DNA from: Thauera sp. 28
Lineage (GTDB): Bacteria; Pseudomonadota; Gammaproteobacteria; Burkholderiales; Rhodocyclaceae
Assembly: GCF_000310145.2 (NCBI RefSeq)
Contig: NZ_AMXA01000001.1
Span: 310,001 to 374,000 of the forward strand
DNA length: 64,000 bases
Reading direction: 5' to 3'
Shown one piece after another: positions 35,190 to 45,246 of this stretch; the stretch's first letter is position 1; each line of letters starts with the position of its first letter. The notes under the pieces are model-generated. The model saw only the letters and a list, made by a program, of their open reading frames with translations. It made no database searches and was not told the origin of the DNA. The translations under genes and the position numbers were made by a program.

Positions 35190-36689
35190 ATGAACGTCAA
35201 ACGCTACTTTGCCCCTACCGCCCGTGAGGCCCTTCGCGCTCTGAAGGAGGCGCTCGGTCCCGATGCGATCGTGCTGTCGAACCGTGCGGTCGACGGCGGC
35301 GTCGAGATTCTTGCCCTGCCCGGCGACGCCGTCGGTGCGCTGCAGGCGGCCAACCGCGCCACGATGGGTGCGCGCAGCGGTGGCCAGGGCAGGGTGGCGG
35401 ACGAGTCTGCGTCCGGTTCCCGCCCCCAGGCCGAGGCCGTTCAGCGTGCGCCCGCCCCCTTGGCCGATGAAGGCGATTTCCAGGTCAGTCTGTCTGCCCT
35501 GGCGGCGAGCGCAGCGCGCTCGGCGGCGCGCGGCGGACAGCGTGCGGAGCCGAGCGCGGAGAGCACCGGCCCGGTGGTGCGCCCGTTCAACCCGCCGCGG
35601 ATCGAGACCGCCGATTACGCCATGCGTGGCCGCGAAGCCGTGCTGCGGTCGGCATCGGCGCGCGGTCGCAGCGATCAGGCGAGTGCGCCGGCAGTCACCC
35701 GTGCGGCGGCGCAGGGCGACGAGTTTGGCGGCGCACGTGTGCGCGAATTGCAGGAGACCAACGCCCGGCTGATGTCTGAACTGGCCGGCATTCGCGGCAT
35801 GATCGAGCGTCAGCTGGCCGGATTCGCCTGGGGTGAGACCCGGCGCCACGCGCCCGCGCGCGCAGCGATGCTGGGCGAGCTGCTCGAGGCTGGGTTCTCG
35901 GCGGCCATCGCGCGCAAGCTGGTCGAGGCCGTCCCCGAGGATGCGAGCCGCACCGAAGCGCGCGAGGCCGTGGGCAGCATGCTCGACCGCATGATGCGTG
36001 CGCGCTCGTCCGACGAGGATCTGCTCGATCGCGGCGGCGTGTATGCCCTGGTGGGGCCGACCGGGGTGGGCAAGACCACGACCACGGCCAAGCTCGCGGC
36101 GCGCTGCGTGGTGCGCCATGGCGCCGGCAAGCTGGCCCTGATCACCACCGACGGCTACCGCATCGGCGCCCAGGAGCAACTCCGCATCTATGGCCGCATC
36201 CTGGGGGTGCCGGTGTATTCGGTGCGCGATGGTGCCGACCTGCGCCAGACCCTGGCGGGTCTGCGCAACAAGCACATGGTGCTGATCGATACGATGGGCA
36301 TGAGCCAGCGCGATCGCCTGGTCGGCGAGCAGGCGGCGATGCTGTCGGCGGCCGGAGACGTCCGCCGTCTGCTGCTGCTCAACGCCACCGCGCGCGGGGA
36401 TACGCTCGACGACGTCGTCCGCGCCTACGCCGGCAACGACCTCGCCGGCTGCATCTTCACCAAGGTTGATGAATCCGCGGCGCTGGCGCCGGCGCTCGAC
36501 GTGGCCGTGCGTCATGAGCTCGACATTCGCTATCTGACCAATGGTCAGCGTGTGCCCGAGGATCTGCACCTGCCCAATCGCGCCTACTTGCTGCACCGTG
36601 CGCTGCGCGAGCATGCGGGCGAGTCGCCGTGGCGCCTCGATGGCGACGAGGCGGGCATGCTGCTCGCCGCAGCCGGCATGGGAGCCTGA
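35190..36689 (+). CDS. flhF: Flagellar biosynthesis SRP-like GTPase FlhF
   Basis: A 499-residue signal-recognition-type GTPase that sets flagellar position, typically at a pole. The N-terminal basic/variable B domain (1-200, Ala/Arg-rich from 60 on) is followed by the N and G domains. The P-loop is GPTGVGKTTTTAKLAAR with K295, and TTDGYRIGAQEQLRIYG, DTMGMSQRD and FTKVDESAAL follow. The start is the ATG at 35190 (MNVKRYFAP, the family N-terminus) after GGGAGAA, not the in-frame upstream start at 35136. Confidence 0.95.
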   Translation: MNVKRYFAPTAREALRALKEALGPDAIVLSNRAVDGGVEILALPGDAVGALQAANRATMGARSGGQGRVADESASGSRPQAEAVQRAPAPLADEGDFQVSLSALAASAARSAARGGQRAEPSAESTGPVVRPFNPPRIETADYAMRGREAVLRSASARGRSDQASAPAVTRAAAQGDEFGGARVRELQETNARLMSELAGIRGMIERQLAGFAWGETRRHAPARAAMLGELLEAGFSAAIARKLVEAVPEDASRTEAREAVGSMLDRMMRARSSDEDLLDRGGVYALVGPTGVGKTTTTAKLAARCVVRHGAGKLALITTDGYRIGAQEQLRIYGRILGVPVYSVRDGADLRQTLAGLRNKHMVLIDTMGMSQRDRLVGEQAAMLSAAGDVRRLLLLNATARGDTLDDVVRAYAGNDLAGCIFTKVDESAALAPALDVAVRHELDIRYLTNGQRVPEDLHLPNRAYLLHRALREHAGESPWRLDGDEAGMLLAAAGMGA

Positions 36690-36690
36690 C

Positions 36691-37479
36691 ATGATCGACG
36701 GACGCGAAGACCAGGCGGCGGGCCTCAGGCGCCTGTTCCGCCGCGCGCCGCCGGTGGTGGTGGCGCTGTATGCGTGTGGCCGGCAGCGCAGCCACACGGC
36801 CGTGCTTGCTGCTCATCGGCTGGCTGGCCGCGCCGAGCGCGTGCTGATTCTGGACGAGGCCCAGGGCCAGGACGCCCTGGGCGGCGTGCTGGGTACGGGC
36901 GAGGGCACGGACCTGCTGCAGGTGCTGGACGGGCGTACGACTCTTGCCGCGGTGGTGCAGCCGGTGCCCGGTCTGGTGGGGCGGGTGCCCGTGGCGGCGG
37001 CGGCACTGGCCTTGCCGCTGCTCGACGATGCACGCCGTGCCTGCCTGGTCGAGGCGCTTCGCTTGCTGCACCGCCATGCGGGCTTCGTCCTCGTGCATGG
37101 CGCGGGCGAGGCGGCAGCGCAGCCGTCGCCCTTCGTCAATGCGGCGCCATGCCGGCTGGTGGTGGCAGAGGCCTGCGCGAGCGGTGCGACCGAGGCTTAT
37201 CGGGTGATCAAGGGTCTGGCTTCGGCAGGTGCAGGTTCGGTGCATGTTGCCGTCAGCCGGGCGCGCGACCGCAGCGATGCGCAAGCCTTCTTCGCCACGC
37301 TCGAAGCACTCGTGCGCCGACATGTCGGTGTGCCGCTGGCCTGGCTCGGCGAGGTCGAACGCGATGACATCGCCAATGGTCTGCGCCAGCCGCTGCAGTG
37401 GAATTCGCGCGACGCAGGCGCTGCATTCATGCGTCGTATCAATGCCATGGCACGCGCACCACGTGTGATGCGTGCCTGA
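36691..37479 (+). CDS. FlhG/MinD-like protein with degenerate nucleotide-binding site
   Basis: A 262-residue protein in the position of flhG (fleN), between flhF and fliA. The N-terminus ARRAP-VVVALYACGRQRSHTAVLAAHRLA aligns in place with the MinD P-loop region, but the deviant Walker A KGGxGKT is absent. The LILDEAQGQDALGGVLG segment corresponds to the second-motif region. FlhG normally counts flagella and activates FlhF GTPase. Here ATPase activity is doubtful, so it may be a structural or regulatory derivative. Starts 1 bp after the flhF stop. Confidence 0.7.
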   Translation: MIDGREDQAAGLRRLFRRAPPVVVALYACGRQRSHTAVLAAHRLAGRAERVLILDEAQGQDALGGVLGTGEGTDLLQVLDGRTTLAAVVQPVPGLVGRVPVAAAALALPLLDDARRACLVEALRLLHRHAGFVLVHGAGEAAAQPSPFVNAAPCRLVVAEACASGATEAYRVIKGLASAGAGSVHVAVSRARDRSDAQAFFATLEALVRRHVGVPLAWLGEVERDDIANGLRQPLQWNSRDAGAAFMRRINAMARAPRVMRA

Positions 37480-37487
37480 GTCCCGTC

Positions 37488-38372
37488 ATGGCTTTCAATA
37501 TTCCCGCTGGTAATCCCGCCCCCGCTGCGGGAAAATCACCGCCTCCGGTTAGCGGAGCCAGCGCGGGCAGGGGCTCGCGTCGTCCCAAGATACAGGTTGA
37601 ATGGATGTACGACGCCAACGGCAACCTCGACAAGAGCAGCCTCATCGAAGCGTATGCGCCGCTCGTCAAGCGCATCGCCTTCCAGCTCATGTCCCGGCTA
37701 CCGGCCAGCGTGGATGTGGATGACCTCATCCAGAACGGCCTCATGGGGCTGCTCGATGCGCTCGGCCGCTATGAAGAAGGCCTCGGTGCCCAGTTCGAGA
37801 CCTATGCAGTGCAGCGTATCCGCGGCGCCATGCTCGACGGCTTGCGCGAGAACGACTGGCTGCCGCGCAGTTTGCGCCGCGACATGCGGCGTATCGAGGC
37901 GGCGATCCATGCGCTCGAGCAGCAGTTCGGCCGCCAGCCTTCGGAGACGGAGCTTGCCGAGTCGCTCGGGGTCTCGCTCGACGAATACCAGCGCATGCTG
38001 CAGGAGGCACGCGGCCACCAGCTCGTCTATCTCGAGGACTTCAACCGCGACGAGGACGACGATTTCCTCGAGCGTCACCTGGCAGCCGCGGACAGCAATC
38101 CGCTCGACCTGCTCGAGGACAGCGAGATGCGTGAACGCCTGGTCAACGCGATCTGCGCGTTGCCCGAGCGCGAGCAGATGGTGATGGCCCTGTATTATGA
38201 CGAAGAGCTCAATCTGCGCGAGATCGGTGCGGTTCTCGGCGTGACCGAGTCGCGGGTCTGCCAGTTGCACGGCCAGGCCGTGGCGCGCCTGCGTGCGGGG
38301 CTCTTCGAAGGCAGCTCCACGCTGCCACCACAACGCCGGCGCGGGCGACCGCCCAAGAAGGCGGCCAACTGA
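37488..38372 (+). CDS. fliA: RNA polymerase sigma factor FliA (sigma28)
   Basis: A 294-residue flagellar sigma factor for late genes. Region 2 has VDVDDLIQNGLMGLLDALGRYEEGLGAQFETYAVQRIRGAMLD-type sequence with the FliA-typical RGAMLDGLR. Region 3 contains LRRDMRRIEAAIHALEQQFGR and region 4 LREIGAVLGVTESRVCQLH. A 40-residue Pro/Ala-rich N-terminus and a basic C-terminal tail (RRRGRPPKK) are extra. The start at 37488 follows the flhG stop by 8 bp. The anti-sigma factor FlgM is at 48.2-48.5 kb. Confidence 0.95.
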   Translation: MAFNIPAGNPAPAAGKSPPPVSGASAGRGSRRPKIQVEWMYDANGNLDKSSLIEAYAPLVKRIAFQLMSRLPASVDVDDLIQNGLMGLLDALGRYEEGLGAQFETYAVQRIRGAMLDGLRENDWLPRSLRRDMRRIEAAIHALEQQFGRQPSETELAESLGVSLDEYQRMLQEARGHQLVYLEDFNRDEDDDFLERHLAAADSNPLDLLEDSEMRERLVNAICALPEREQMVMALYYDEELNLREIGAVLGVTESRVCQLHGQAVARLRAGLFEGSSTLPPQRRRGRPPKKAAN

Positions 38373-38418
38373 ACACAAGCCCTGACAAGGATGCGTGTGC
38401 GTATCTTGACGCCTCATC

Positions 38419-39159
38419 ATGGATAAGATCAGCCTCGTCGGCCTGACGCTCGGCATTGCGGCCATCGTGATCGGCCAGGTGCTCGAGGGCGGGCATATCT
38501 CCTCGCTGGTGCAGCCCACGGCCTTCCTGATCGTGATCGGCGGCACGCTGGGTGCGGTGATGCTGCAGAGCCCGCTGCGCAGCTTCGTCGAAGGCATGCG
38601 CATGGCGCGCTGGGTGTTCGTTCCGCCGGCGATGAGCTCCCAGGCGGTCATCGAGCAGGTCGAGAACTGGAGCCATGTGGCGCGCAAGGAGGGGCTGCTG
38701 ACGCTCGAGAACCAGATCGAGAGGCTGTCCGACCCCTTCATGCGCAAGGGGCTGCAGCTGCTCGTCGACGGTGTCGAGCCCAACCGTCTGCGCGAGATAC
38801 TGGAGGTCGAGGTCGGCGTCTGGGAAGGGCAGCTGCGCCAATCCGCGCGGGTGTGGGAGGCGGCCGGCGGTTACGCCCCCACCATTGGCATCCTGGGCGC
38901 AGTCATGGGCCTGATCCACGTGATGGAGAACCTTTCCGATCCGTCGCGGCTCGGCGCCGGCATTGCCGTGGCCTTCGTCGCGACGATCTATGGCGTCGGC
39001 TTCGCGAACCTGGTGTTCCTGCCGATTGCGAAGAAGCTCGTGGCCCATATCATCACCCTCACGACCCAGCGCGAGATGTTCATCGACGGGCTGGTCGGCA
39101 TTGCCAACGGCGACAATCCACGCATCATCGCCAGCCGCATGCAGGGCTACGTCGTCTGA
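38419..39159 (+). CDS. motC: Flagellar motor stator protein MotC (MotA/PomA family)
   Basis: A 246-residue stator subunit with four transmembrane segments (about 5-22, 32-50, 155-175, 187-207). AAGGYAPTIGILGAVMGLIHVM and the pore-lining segment in VAFVATIYGVGFANLVFLP are typical. Its cytoplasmic loop contacts the rotor. It partners with MotD, encoded 13 bp downstream. Closer to the MotC/PomA type than to E. coli MotA by length. Confidence 0.9.
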   Translation: MDKISLVGLTLGIAAIVIGQVLEGGHISSLVQPTAFLIVIGGTLGAVMLQSPLRSFVEGMRMARWVFVPPAMSSQAVIEQVENWSHVARKEGLLTLENQIERLSDPFMRKGLQLLVDGVEPNRLREILEVEVGVWEGQLRQSARVWEAAGGYAPTIGILGAVMGLIHVMENLSDPSRLGAGIAVAFVATIYGVGFANLVFLPIAKKLVAHIITLTTQREMFIDGLVGIANGDNPRIIASRMQGYVV

Positions 39160-39172
39160 GGGCGGGGCGGCC

Positions 39173-40006
39173 ATGCGGCGCAGGCGCAAGCTCGACGAAG
39201 AACATGACAACCACGAGCGCTGGCTGGTCTCCTATGCCGACTTCATCACGCTGCTGTTTGCCTTCTTCGTGGTGATGTATTCGCTGTCCTCGATCAACGA
39301 GGGCAAGTATCGGGTGCTGTCCGATTCGCTCGTCCAGGCGTTTCGCAACGTCACCGTCAACGACAGCAGCGAGCAGATCGCGCTGCCCCAGGTCACCGTG
39401 GTGCCACCCCGACCAGTCACTGCGCAGGCCGTCCCGGCGGTCGATCCGCAGGCCGAGGTCCGGCGCCGGGAGATGGCGCAGCGCATGCGCAACATGGCGG
39501 ACGACATCCGGCGCGTGCTCAACCCGTTGACGCAGGCCGGCCAGGTCAACGTCACCGAAGGGGCATTCGGCGTCAGCGTCGAGATCAACGCCAGCCTGTT
39601 GTTCGCACCCGGCGATGCAGCGCTCGGCACGCAGGCGGTCAATGCGCTGCGGGCCGTGGCCCAGGTGCTGGCGCCGGCGGGGTTTCCGATCACCGTCGAG
39701 GGCCATACCGATGCAGTGCCGATCAGTACGTTCCGCTTTCCGTCCAACTGGGAGCTTTCGGCGGTACGTGCATCCACGGTGGCGCGGCTCTTCATCGACA
39801 GTGGCGTGCAGCCCGATCGCTTGACGGTGGCGGGCTACGCGGACCAGCGCCCGGTCGCCGGCAACAGCACGGAAGAAGAGCGTGGCCGCAATCGGCGGGT
39901 GACGATCCTGATCGAGTCGCGGACGGCCGACGTCGCCCCCGATCCGCGGCCGGCCAGCATCCCTGCGGGCGATCCGATTCGCTCGATCCTGCCCGACGGA
40001 TTCTGA
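39173..40006 (+). CDS. motD: Flagellar motor stator protein MotD (MotB family)
   Basis: A 277-residue stator subunit. A basic N-terminus (MRRRRKL) precedes one membrane helix (WLVSYADFITLLFAFFVVMYSLS) holding the ion-binding Asp in SYADF. The C-terminal OmpA-like peptidoglycan-binding domain (about 140-255) has ITVEGHTDAVPI and NWELSAVRASTVARLFI. Forms the stator with MotC. Confidence 0.92.
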   Translation: MRRRRKLDEEHDNHERWLVSYADFITLLFAFFVVMYSLSSINEGKYRVLSDSLVQAFRNVTVNDSSEQIALPQVTVVPPRPVTAQAVPAVDPQAEVRRREMAQRMRNMADDIRRVLNPLTQAGQVNVTEGAFGVSVEINASLLFAPGDAALGTQAVNALRAVAQVLAPAGFPITVEGHTDAVPISTFRFPSNWELSAVRASTVARLFIDSGVQPDRLTVAGYADQRPVAGNSTEEERGRNRRVTILIESRTADVAPDPRPASIPAGDPIRSILPDGF

Positions 40007-40077
40007 GCCGCCGGGCAACGCCGCACACCTCAGCTTGCAGGTCGCCTCCAGGGCGCAGGACATGATCGCAGGCGCCC

Positions 40078-40104
40078 TCAAGTTGGTCGCTGGCAGGCCG
40101 ATAT
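40078..40104 (+). promoter_or_regulatory. Sigma28 promoter of the PAS-chemoreceptor pair
   Basis: TCAAGTTG, exactly 11 bp, then GCCGATAT, against the consensus TAAAGTTT-N11-GCCGATAA (13 of 16). It lies about 110 bp before the PAS gene and would put the receptor in the FliA regulon. Confidence 0.75.
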
Positions 40105-40213
40105 GAGCGATGATACGGCCATGCGGCGTATGCCCTGGACCTGCACTCGCAGGCCCTCGCTGCATGCGTTGCGACTGGTTTGCCCGCGTCCTGCTTCCTG
40201 GAGTGGTACCTGA

Positions 40214-40756
40214 ATGAAGAGCGGCATTATCCCGGTGGATCGAGAGGTGCGTTTCGATGCGCATGAGATCATCGTCTCCAAGACCGACGTCAAGGGCATC
40301 CTCACCTATGCCAACCGCGTCTTCATGCGTGTTGCCAATTTTTCGGAGCGGCAACTGCTTGGCAAGCAGCACAACGTGATCCGTCATCCCGACATGCCGC
40401 GTGGGGCGTTCCGCTTGCTCTGGAAAACCCTGGGCGAAGGCCGCGAGTGGTTCGGCTTCGTCAAGAACATCACCGCCGATGGCGCCTACTACTGGGTGTT
40501 CGCGAACGTCACGCCCGACCATTCCGACGGCCGGCTGATCGGCTATTACTCGGTGCGCCGGCAGGCGCCGACCAGCGCGATACGGGAGATCGAGCCGCTG
40601 TATCGCGAGATGTGCGCTATCGAGGCCCGCGCAGGCGCCAAGGATGCGCCGGATGCCTCGATCGCCTGGCTCACGCGTCAGCTCGAGGCCCGCGGCACGA
40701 GCTACGAGGCCTTCGTGCTCGATTGCTACAAGCGCCACCTGAAGAACGGGGAGTGA
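40214..40756 (+). CDS. PAS domain protein (Aer-like sensor half)
   Basis: A 180-residue soluble protein, nearly all one PAS domain (about 15-125). The sequence [48 protein letters not shown] is the Aer-type PAS that binds FAD; RHPDMPR is the hallmark. A 55-residue helical tail follows. It lacks membrane and signalling domains; the chemoreceptor 4 bp downstream supplies these. Probably the energy or redox sensor of a split aerotaxis receptor. Confidence 0.88.
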   Translation: MKSGIIPVDREVRFDAHEIIVSKTDVKGILTYANRVFMRVANFSERQLLGKQHNVIRHPDMPRGAFRLLWKTLGEGREWFGFVKNITADGAYYWVFANVTPDHSDGRLIGYYSVRRQAPTSAIREIEPLYREMCAIEARAGAKDAPDASIAWLTRQLEARGTSYEAFVLDCYKRHLKNGE

Positions 40757-40760
40757 GTCG

Positions 40761-42281
40761 ATGAGCAGCACGAGAGTTCTCGCACAAACGAGCGGGACCA
40801 GCCGCGGGCGGCTGTTTGCGTCGCAGCAGTTCACCCTGATGTGTGCAATCTACATCGGCACCGTCTGGATGCTGGCCGGCTTCAATGTATGGACTTCGGG
40901 CTGGAATGTCCTCAACACCTTGCTGCCGCTGGGGACGCTGGCCTACGTCGTGTTTTCCTTCGTGCATCACCGCCGTACGCTGGATGCGGTGACCCGCCTC
41001 AACGAGGCGATCGTGGCGGCGCGCCAGGGCAATACCCACCATCGCATCACCAATGTCTCGGGTTTGGGCGAGATCGGCCACGTCGCTTGGAACTTCAACG
41101 ACCTCATGGATGTGGTCGAAACCTACTTCAAGGACGTGTCGAACTGCTTCGAGCGGGCTGCACGGCGCGACTTTACCCGCCCTGCGCTCCCCATGGGTAT
41201 GCCGGGGGATTTCGGCAAGTCCGAACACGAGATCAATCACGCGCTCGAGGCCATGCTCAAGGCGGACGAGTTCTCGCGGCGCAACCGCCTGTCGGCCAAC
41301 CTGCATGAGATGAACGCCGGCTCGCTGTTCAAGAACCTCAGGATCAACCAGAACGACATGCTCAACGTGTCCGAGCTGATGAGCGACGTGCTCGACATTG
41401 CGGAGCGCAATGGCCGGGGGGCGCGTGAAAGCAGCGAGACGGTGGCCGACCTGCGCGCCACCATGACCTCGATGCATGGCCGGATGCAGCGCATGGGGAG
41501 TGCGGCGGGGGAGTTGGGTGCCTCGAGCCAGGAGATCGACCACACGGTGAAGCTCATTTCCGAGATTACCGAGCAGACGAACCTGCTCGCGCTCAATGCA
41601 GCCATCGAGGCTGCTCGCGCCGGAGAGGTCGGTCGCGGCTTTGCCGTCGTTGCCGACGAGGTGCGCAAGCTCGCGGATCGCACGCGCCAGGCCACCGAGG
41701 AGATCGGCAAGGTCGTACGCAGCCTGCGCGCCTGCGTGGATGAGATGGTCGACCAGACCGGTGGGGTCAGCAGCCAGGTTGCGGAGGTTACCGACCGCGT
41801 GAGGCTCTTTGCCGATGGGTTCGCCGACGTGGCCCAGTCAGCCGACGAGACCATCCGCCTGATCGGTACTGCCCGCGAGCGAGTCTTCGGCACGCTGGTC
41901 AAGGTCGACCACATCATCTACATGCAGAACGCCCATGTCGCGGTGGAGAGCGGCGGGCGCGAGCGCGTCGAGGAAGTCTCGGTGACGGCGCGCACGTGCC
42001 GGCTCGGCCACTGGTACTACGAAGGCGACGGGGCACGGGCGTTCGCGGGAGCACCCGCCTATCGCAGCCTGGAGAGGCCGCACCATGCGGTGCATGACGG
42101 CGTGCAGCGTGCGGTGGAGGCTTCGCGGGGAGACTGGTTGCACGACGAGGCCGTCTTCAAGCGCATCGTGGACGAGATGCGCGCCGCCGAAGCGGCCAGC
42201 AGCGAAGTCATCCGGCTGATTGGCGAGATGATCGAGCACAAGCGGGTGGAGCAGGGGCGCAACGGGAACACCCGGCACTAG
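40761..42281 (+). CDS. Methyl-accepting chemotaxis protein with C-terminal CZB zinc-binding domain
   Basis: A 506-residue chemoreceptor. Two membrane segments (about 25-44 and 50-67) flank almost no periplasmic loop. A HAMP-like region follows, then the signalling hairpin with [38 protein letters not shown] (about 270-312). The C-terminal domain (about 375-470) has the CZB pattern: [18 protein letters not shown] and a His-rich PHHAVHDGV, supplying three His and one Cys. CZB domains sense zinc or hypochlorous acid. Same operon as the PAS protein. Confidence 0.92.
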   Translation: MSSTRVLAQTSGTSRGRLFASQQFTLMCAIYIGTVWMLAGFNVWTSGWNVLNTLLPLGTLAYVVFSFVHHRRTLDAVTRLNEAIVAARQGNTHHRITNVSGLGEIGHVAWNFNDLMDVVETYFKDVSNCFERAARRDFTRPALPMGMPGDFGKSEHEINHALEAMLKADEFSRRNRLSANLHEMNAGSLFKNLRINQNDMLNVSELMSDVLDIAERNGRGARESSETVADLRATMTSMHGRMQRMGSAAGELGASSQEIDHTVKLISEITEQTNLLALNAAIEAARAGEVGRGFAVVADEVRKLADRTRQATEEIGKVVRSLRACVDEMVDQTGGVSSQVAEVTDRVRLFADGFADVAQSADETIRLIGTARERVFGTLVKVDHIIYMQNAHVAVESGGRERVEEVSVTARTCRLGHWYYEGDGARAFAGAPAYRSLERPHHAVHDGVQRAVEASRGDWLHDEAVFKRIVDEMRAAEAASSEVIRLIGEMIEHKRVEQGRNGNTRH

Positions 42282-42288
42282 CTTGTGT

Positions 42289-42311
42289 CCGGGCATGCCG
42301 GCCGTGCCCGG
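42289..42311. terminator. Hairpin between convergent chemoreceptor and parC genes
   Basis: CCGGGCA and TGCCCGG are perfect arms around 9 nt, between the stops at 42281 (plus) and 42341 (minus). No T-run, so terminator function is inferred from position. Confidence 0.4.
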
Positions 42312-42340
42312 CCCGAAGGCTGGGGGCACGGGGCGCTGCT

Positions 42341-44797
42341 TCAGTAGAGCTGTTCCGGCTTCACCTTCGGGGTCAGCGGCACGCCCTTGCGTGCACGCCG
42401 GTGGCGCAGGGGTTCGCGCTGCGAGGGCTTCAGTTCGATGCTCACCGCCTTGCCGCCGCGGCCTGAGCCCTTGACCGTGAGCACTGCGTCGTCTGCAGGT
42501 ACGGCCACGGCGGCGAGCGTCTCGCCCTCGTCCAGTGCCATGACGATCACGCCACGTCCGCCGCTCTGGGTCTTCATTTCGGGGCGGGGGAAGACCAGCA
42601 GGCGGCCGTTCTCGGACGCCGCTGCGATCCAGTCGCCGAACACCCTGGCCGGCGCCAATACCTTCTCGCCCTTTTCCAGGCTCATGAAGGCCTTGCCCGC
42701 GCGCTGGCGGCTGCTGGCGTCCGCAACGCTGCACAGGAAGCCGTAGCCGCCGCTGTTGGCGAAGAAGTACACCGCGTCCGGCGTGTCGGTGACCACCTGG
42801 GCGAGCTTGCCGCCGTCCTGGAACTCGACCAGGGTGGTGATCGGCGCACCGTCGCCACGCCCGCCGGGGAGGTCGGACACCTTTACCGTGTACGCGCGGC
42901 CATTGCTGTCGATGACGATCAGCGGCCAGGTGGTGCGCGTCTCGATCACTGCGAAGCCGAAGTCGCCGGCCTTGTAGGCGATGCCTGCGGGGTCGATGCC
43001 GTGACCCTGGCGCGAACGCACCCAACCGTTCTTCGACACGATCACGGTGACCGGCTCGTCCGGCACGCTGATCTCGGCAGGTGCCACCGCGGCCACCGCT
43101 TCGACCAGGGTGCGGCGGTCGTCGCCATACTTCTTCGCGTCGTCCTGGATCTCCTTGAGGATCAGCTTGGTCATCGCCGCGCGGTTGTCCAGGATGTGCT
43201 GAAGGCCGGCGCGCTCGTCCTTGAGCTCGGCGAGTTCCTTCTCGATCTTGAAGCCTTCGAGGCGGGCCAACTGACGCAGGCGGATCTCGAGGATGTCCTC
43301 GGCCTGGGTCTCGGACAGGCCGAAGGCGGCGATCAGCGCCGGCTTGGGCTCGTCCGACTCGCGGATCACGCGGATCACTTCCTCGATATGCAGGAAGGCG
43401 ATCATGCGGCCTTCGAGGATGTGGATGCGGCGGTCGACCTCGTCCAGGCGGTGGCGGGTGCGGCGCTCGACGGTGACGTAGCGGAAGTCGATCCATTCGC
43501 GCAGGACCTGCACCAGGTTCTTCTGCTGCGGTCGACCGTCGCGCCCGATCATGGTCATGTTGACCGAGGCCGAGGTCTCCAGGCTGGTGTGGGCGAGCAG
43601 CACCGCCATGAACTCGTCGCGGTTCTGGCGGCTGGACTTGGGCTCCAGCACGATGCGCACCGGGGCCTTGTCGCTGGATTCGTCGCGCACGGTGTCGAGC
43701 ACGCCGAGCACGAGCTGCTTGAGGTTCTTCTGCTCCTGCGAGACTTCTTTCTTGCCCGCGCGCGGCTGCGGGTTGGTCAGGGTCTCGATCTCGGACAGCA
43801 CCTGCGCGGCGGAGACGCCGTGCGGCAGCTCTTCGACGATTACCCGCCACTGGCCACGGGCGAGTTCCTCGATCTTCCAGCGTGCGCGCAGGCGCAGGCT
43901 GCCGCGGCCCGCCGCGTAGGCGTCGCGGATGGTCTCGGGCGTGGAGATGAGCTGGCCGCCGCCGGGGAAGTCGGGGCCGGGGATGATGGCGAGCACGTCC
44001 TCGAGCGTTGCCTCGGGGTGGCGGATGAGGTGGCAGGTGGCCTCGGCCACCTCGCGCAGGTTGTGCGGCGGGATTTCGGTCGCCATGCCCACGGCGATGC
44101 CCGAGGCGCCGTTGAGCAGCACGAAGGGCAGGCGCGCCGGCAGCAGCTGCGGCTCTTCGAAGGCGCCGTCGTAGTTGGGGATGAAGTCCACCGTGCCGCG
44201 GTCGATCTCGGACAGCAGCAGCTCGGCGATCGGCGTCAGTCGGCACTCGGTGTAGCGCATCGCCGCCGCCGAGTCGCCGTCGCGCGAGCCGAAGTTGCCC
44301 TGGCCGTCGACCAGCGGATAGCGCAGCGAGAAATCCTGCGCCACCCGCACCATGGCGTCATAGACGCTGGAGTCGCCGTGCGGGTGGTACTTGCCGATCA
44401 CGTCGCCGACCACGCGCGCCGACTTCACGTGCTTGGAGGTGGACGACAGGCGCATCTCGTTCATCGCGTACAGGATGCGGCGCTGCACGGGCTTGAGGCC
44501 GTCCTCGACCTGCGGCAGCGCGCGCGACTTCACCACGCTCATCGCGTAGGCAAGGTAGGCGCGCTCGGCGTAGCGGTCGAGCGCCAGGGTGCTGTCGTCC
44601 TCGGGTTCGGGCTCGGGGGCGGCGGGCGGTGCGGGGGGCGGGGGCAGGTTCGCGCCGGTGGCCGTCGGTGACTCGTCGGCGCCCGTATCCTGCGCCGTAC
44701 CCGAGGTGCTCTTCACTGCAGTGGGCGTTGAGGTCGCGAGCGTTACGGATTCGGATGCGTCAGGCGCATCGAAGAGATCGGGAGTGTCTGTACTCAT
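42341..44797 (-). CDS. parC: DNA topoisomerase IV subunit A
   Basis: An 818-residue type IIA topoisomerase subunit for decatenation of daughter chromosomes. The catalytic tyrosine is Y182 (AMRYTECRL), later than E. coli Y120 because of a Pro/Ala/Thr-rich N-terminal extension of about 62 residues. The quinolone region is [18 protein letters not shown] beta-pinwheel C-terminus follows. The start is the ATG at 44797, whose ATGA overlaps the stop of the PIN toxin gene, so parC may be translated by ribosomes leaving that gene. Confidence 0.95.
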   Translation of the reverse strand: MSTDTPDLFDAPDASESVTLATSTPTAVKSTSGTAQDTGADESPTATGANLPPPPAPPAAPEPEPEDDSTLALDRYAERAYLAYAMSVVKSRALPQVEDGLKPVQRRILYAMNEMRLSSTSKHVKSARVVGDVIGKYHPHGDSSVYDAMVRVAQDFSLRYPLVDGQGNFGSRDGDSAAAMRYTECRLTPIAELLLSEIDRGTVDFIPNYDGAFEEPQLLPARLPFVLLNGASGIAVGMATEIPPHNLREVAEATCHLIRHPEATLEDVLAIIPGPDFPGGGQLISTPETIRDAYAAGRGSLRLRARWKIEELARGQWRVIVEELPHGVSAAQVLSEIETLTNPQPRAGKKEVSQEQKNLKQLVLGVLDTVRDESSDKAPVRIVLEPKSSRQNRDEFMAVLLAHTSLETSASVNMTMIGRDGRPQQKNLVQVLREWIDFRYVTVERRTRHRLDEVDRRIHILEGRMIAFLHIEEVIRVIRESDEPKPALIAAFGLSETQAEDILEIRLRQLARLEGFKIEKELAELKDERAGLQHILDNRAAMTKLILKEIQDDAKKYGDDRRTLVEAVAAVAPAEISVPDEPVTVIVSKNGWVRSRQGHGIDPAGIAYKAGDFGFAVIETRTTWPLIVIDSNGRAYTVKVSDLPGGRGDGAPITTLVEFQDGGKLAQVVTDTPDAVYFFANSGGYGFLCSVADASSRQRAGKAFMSLEKGEKVLAPARVFGDWIAAASENGRLLVFPRPEMKTQSGGRGVIVMALDEGETLAAVAVPADDAVLTVKGSGRGGKAVSIELKPSQREPLRHRRARKGVPLTPKVKPEQLY

Positions 44798-45246
44798 GTA
44801 TTCGAACTGCAGGCTGCGAGCAGTAGCGGGTGTGCGACATGCTCGAAAGGATTGATGACGGTGACGCCGCGCCAGGTGAAGCCGTGCTGCAGGTCCTCGC
44901 TCAGCAGCAGGCGGCAACGGTTTTCCGCAGCGACCGAGAGGATCAGGCCATCCCAAACCTGCATGCGGTGATCGCAGGCCAGGTCGATGGCCGCCTGAAA
45001 GCTCGGCCAGGTCGAATCGGCCACCTCGTAGGCATCGGACCAGTCGAGCAGGGCTGTGCGAACCGCTTCGGCGTCGCGCTTGAGCTTTCCGGTCAGGACC
45101 CGGTACAACTCACCCAGCGTCTGGGCGGGAATCATCACCTCGCTCGCCGAGAGTGTTCCGAGCAGCACCCGGGCCGCAGCGCAACGTGCATTGTCGCCGG
45201 CGCCTTCCGCATAGGCGAGGATGTTGGTGTCGAGAGCGATCTTCAT
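44794..45246 (-). CDS. PIN-domain toxin (VapC-like ribonuclease)
   Basis: A 150-residue PIN nuclease. The acidic metal site is visible: D6 (ALDTNIL), E46 (TLGELYRVL) and D99 (QVWDGLIL), with [11 protein letters not shown] supplying the last acidic residue. Such toxins cleave tRNA or rRNA. It overlaps the Phd gene upstream and parC downstream by 4 bp each, so toxin and topoisomerase reading frames are chained. Confidence 0.88.
   Translation of the reverse strand: MKIALDTNILAYAEGAGDNARCAAARVLLGTLSASEVMIPAQTLGELYRVLTGKLKRDAEAVRTALLDWSDAYEVADSTWPSFQAAIDLACDHRMQVWDGLILSVAAENRCRLLLSEDLQHGFTWRGVTVINPFEHVAHPLLLAACSSNT

Noticed and set aside
32820-36797. 1,325-residue minus-strand ORF
   Set aside because: Antisense shadow of flhA and flhF in high-GC DNA; His/Arg/Gln-rich with no domain, while the plus strand encodes clear flagellar proteins.
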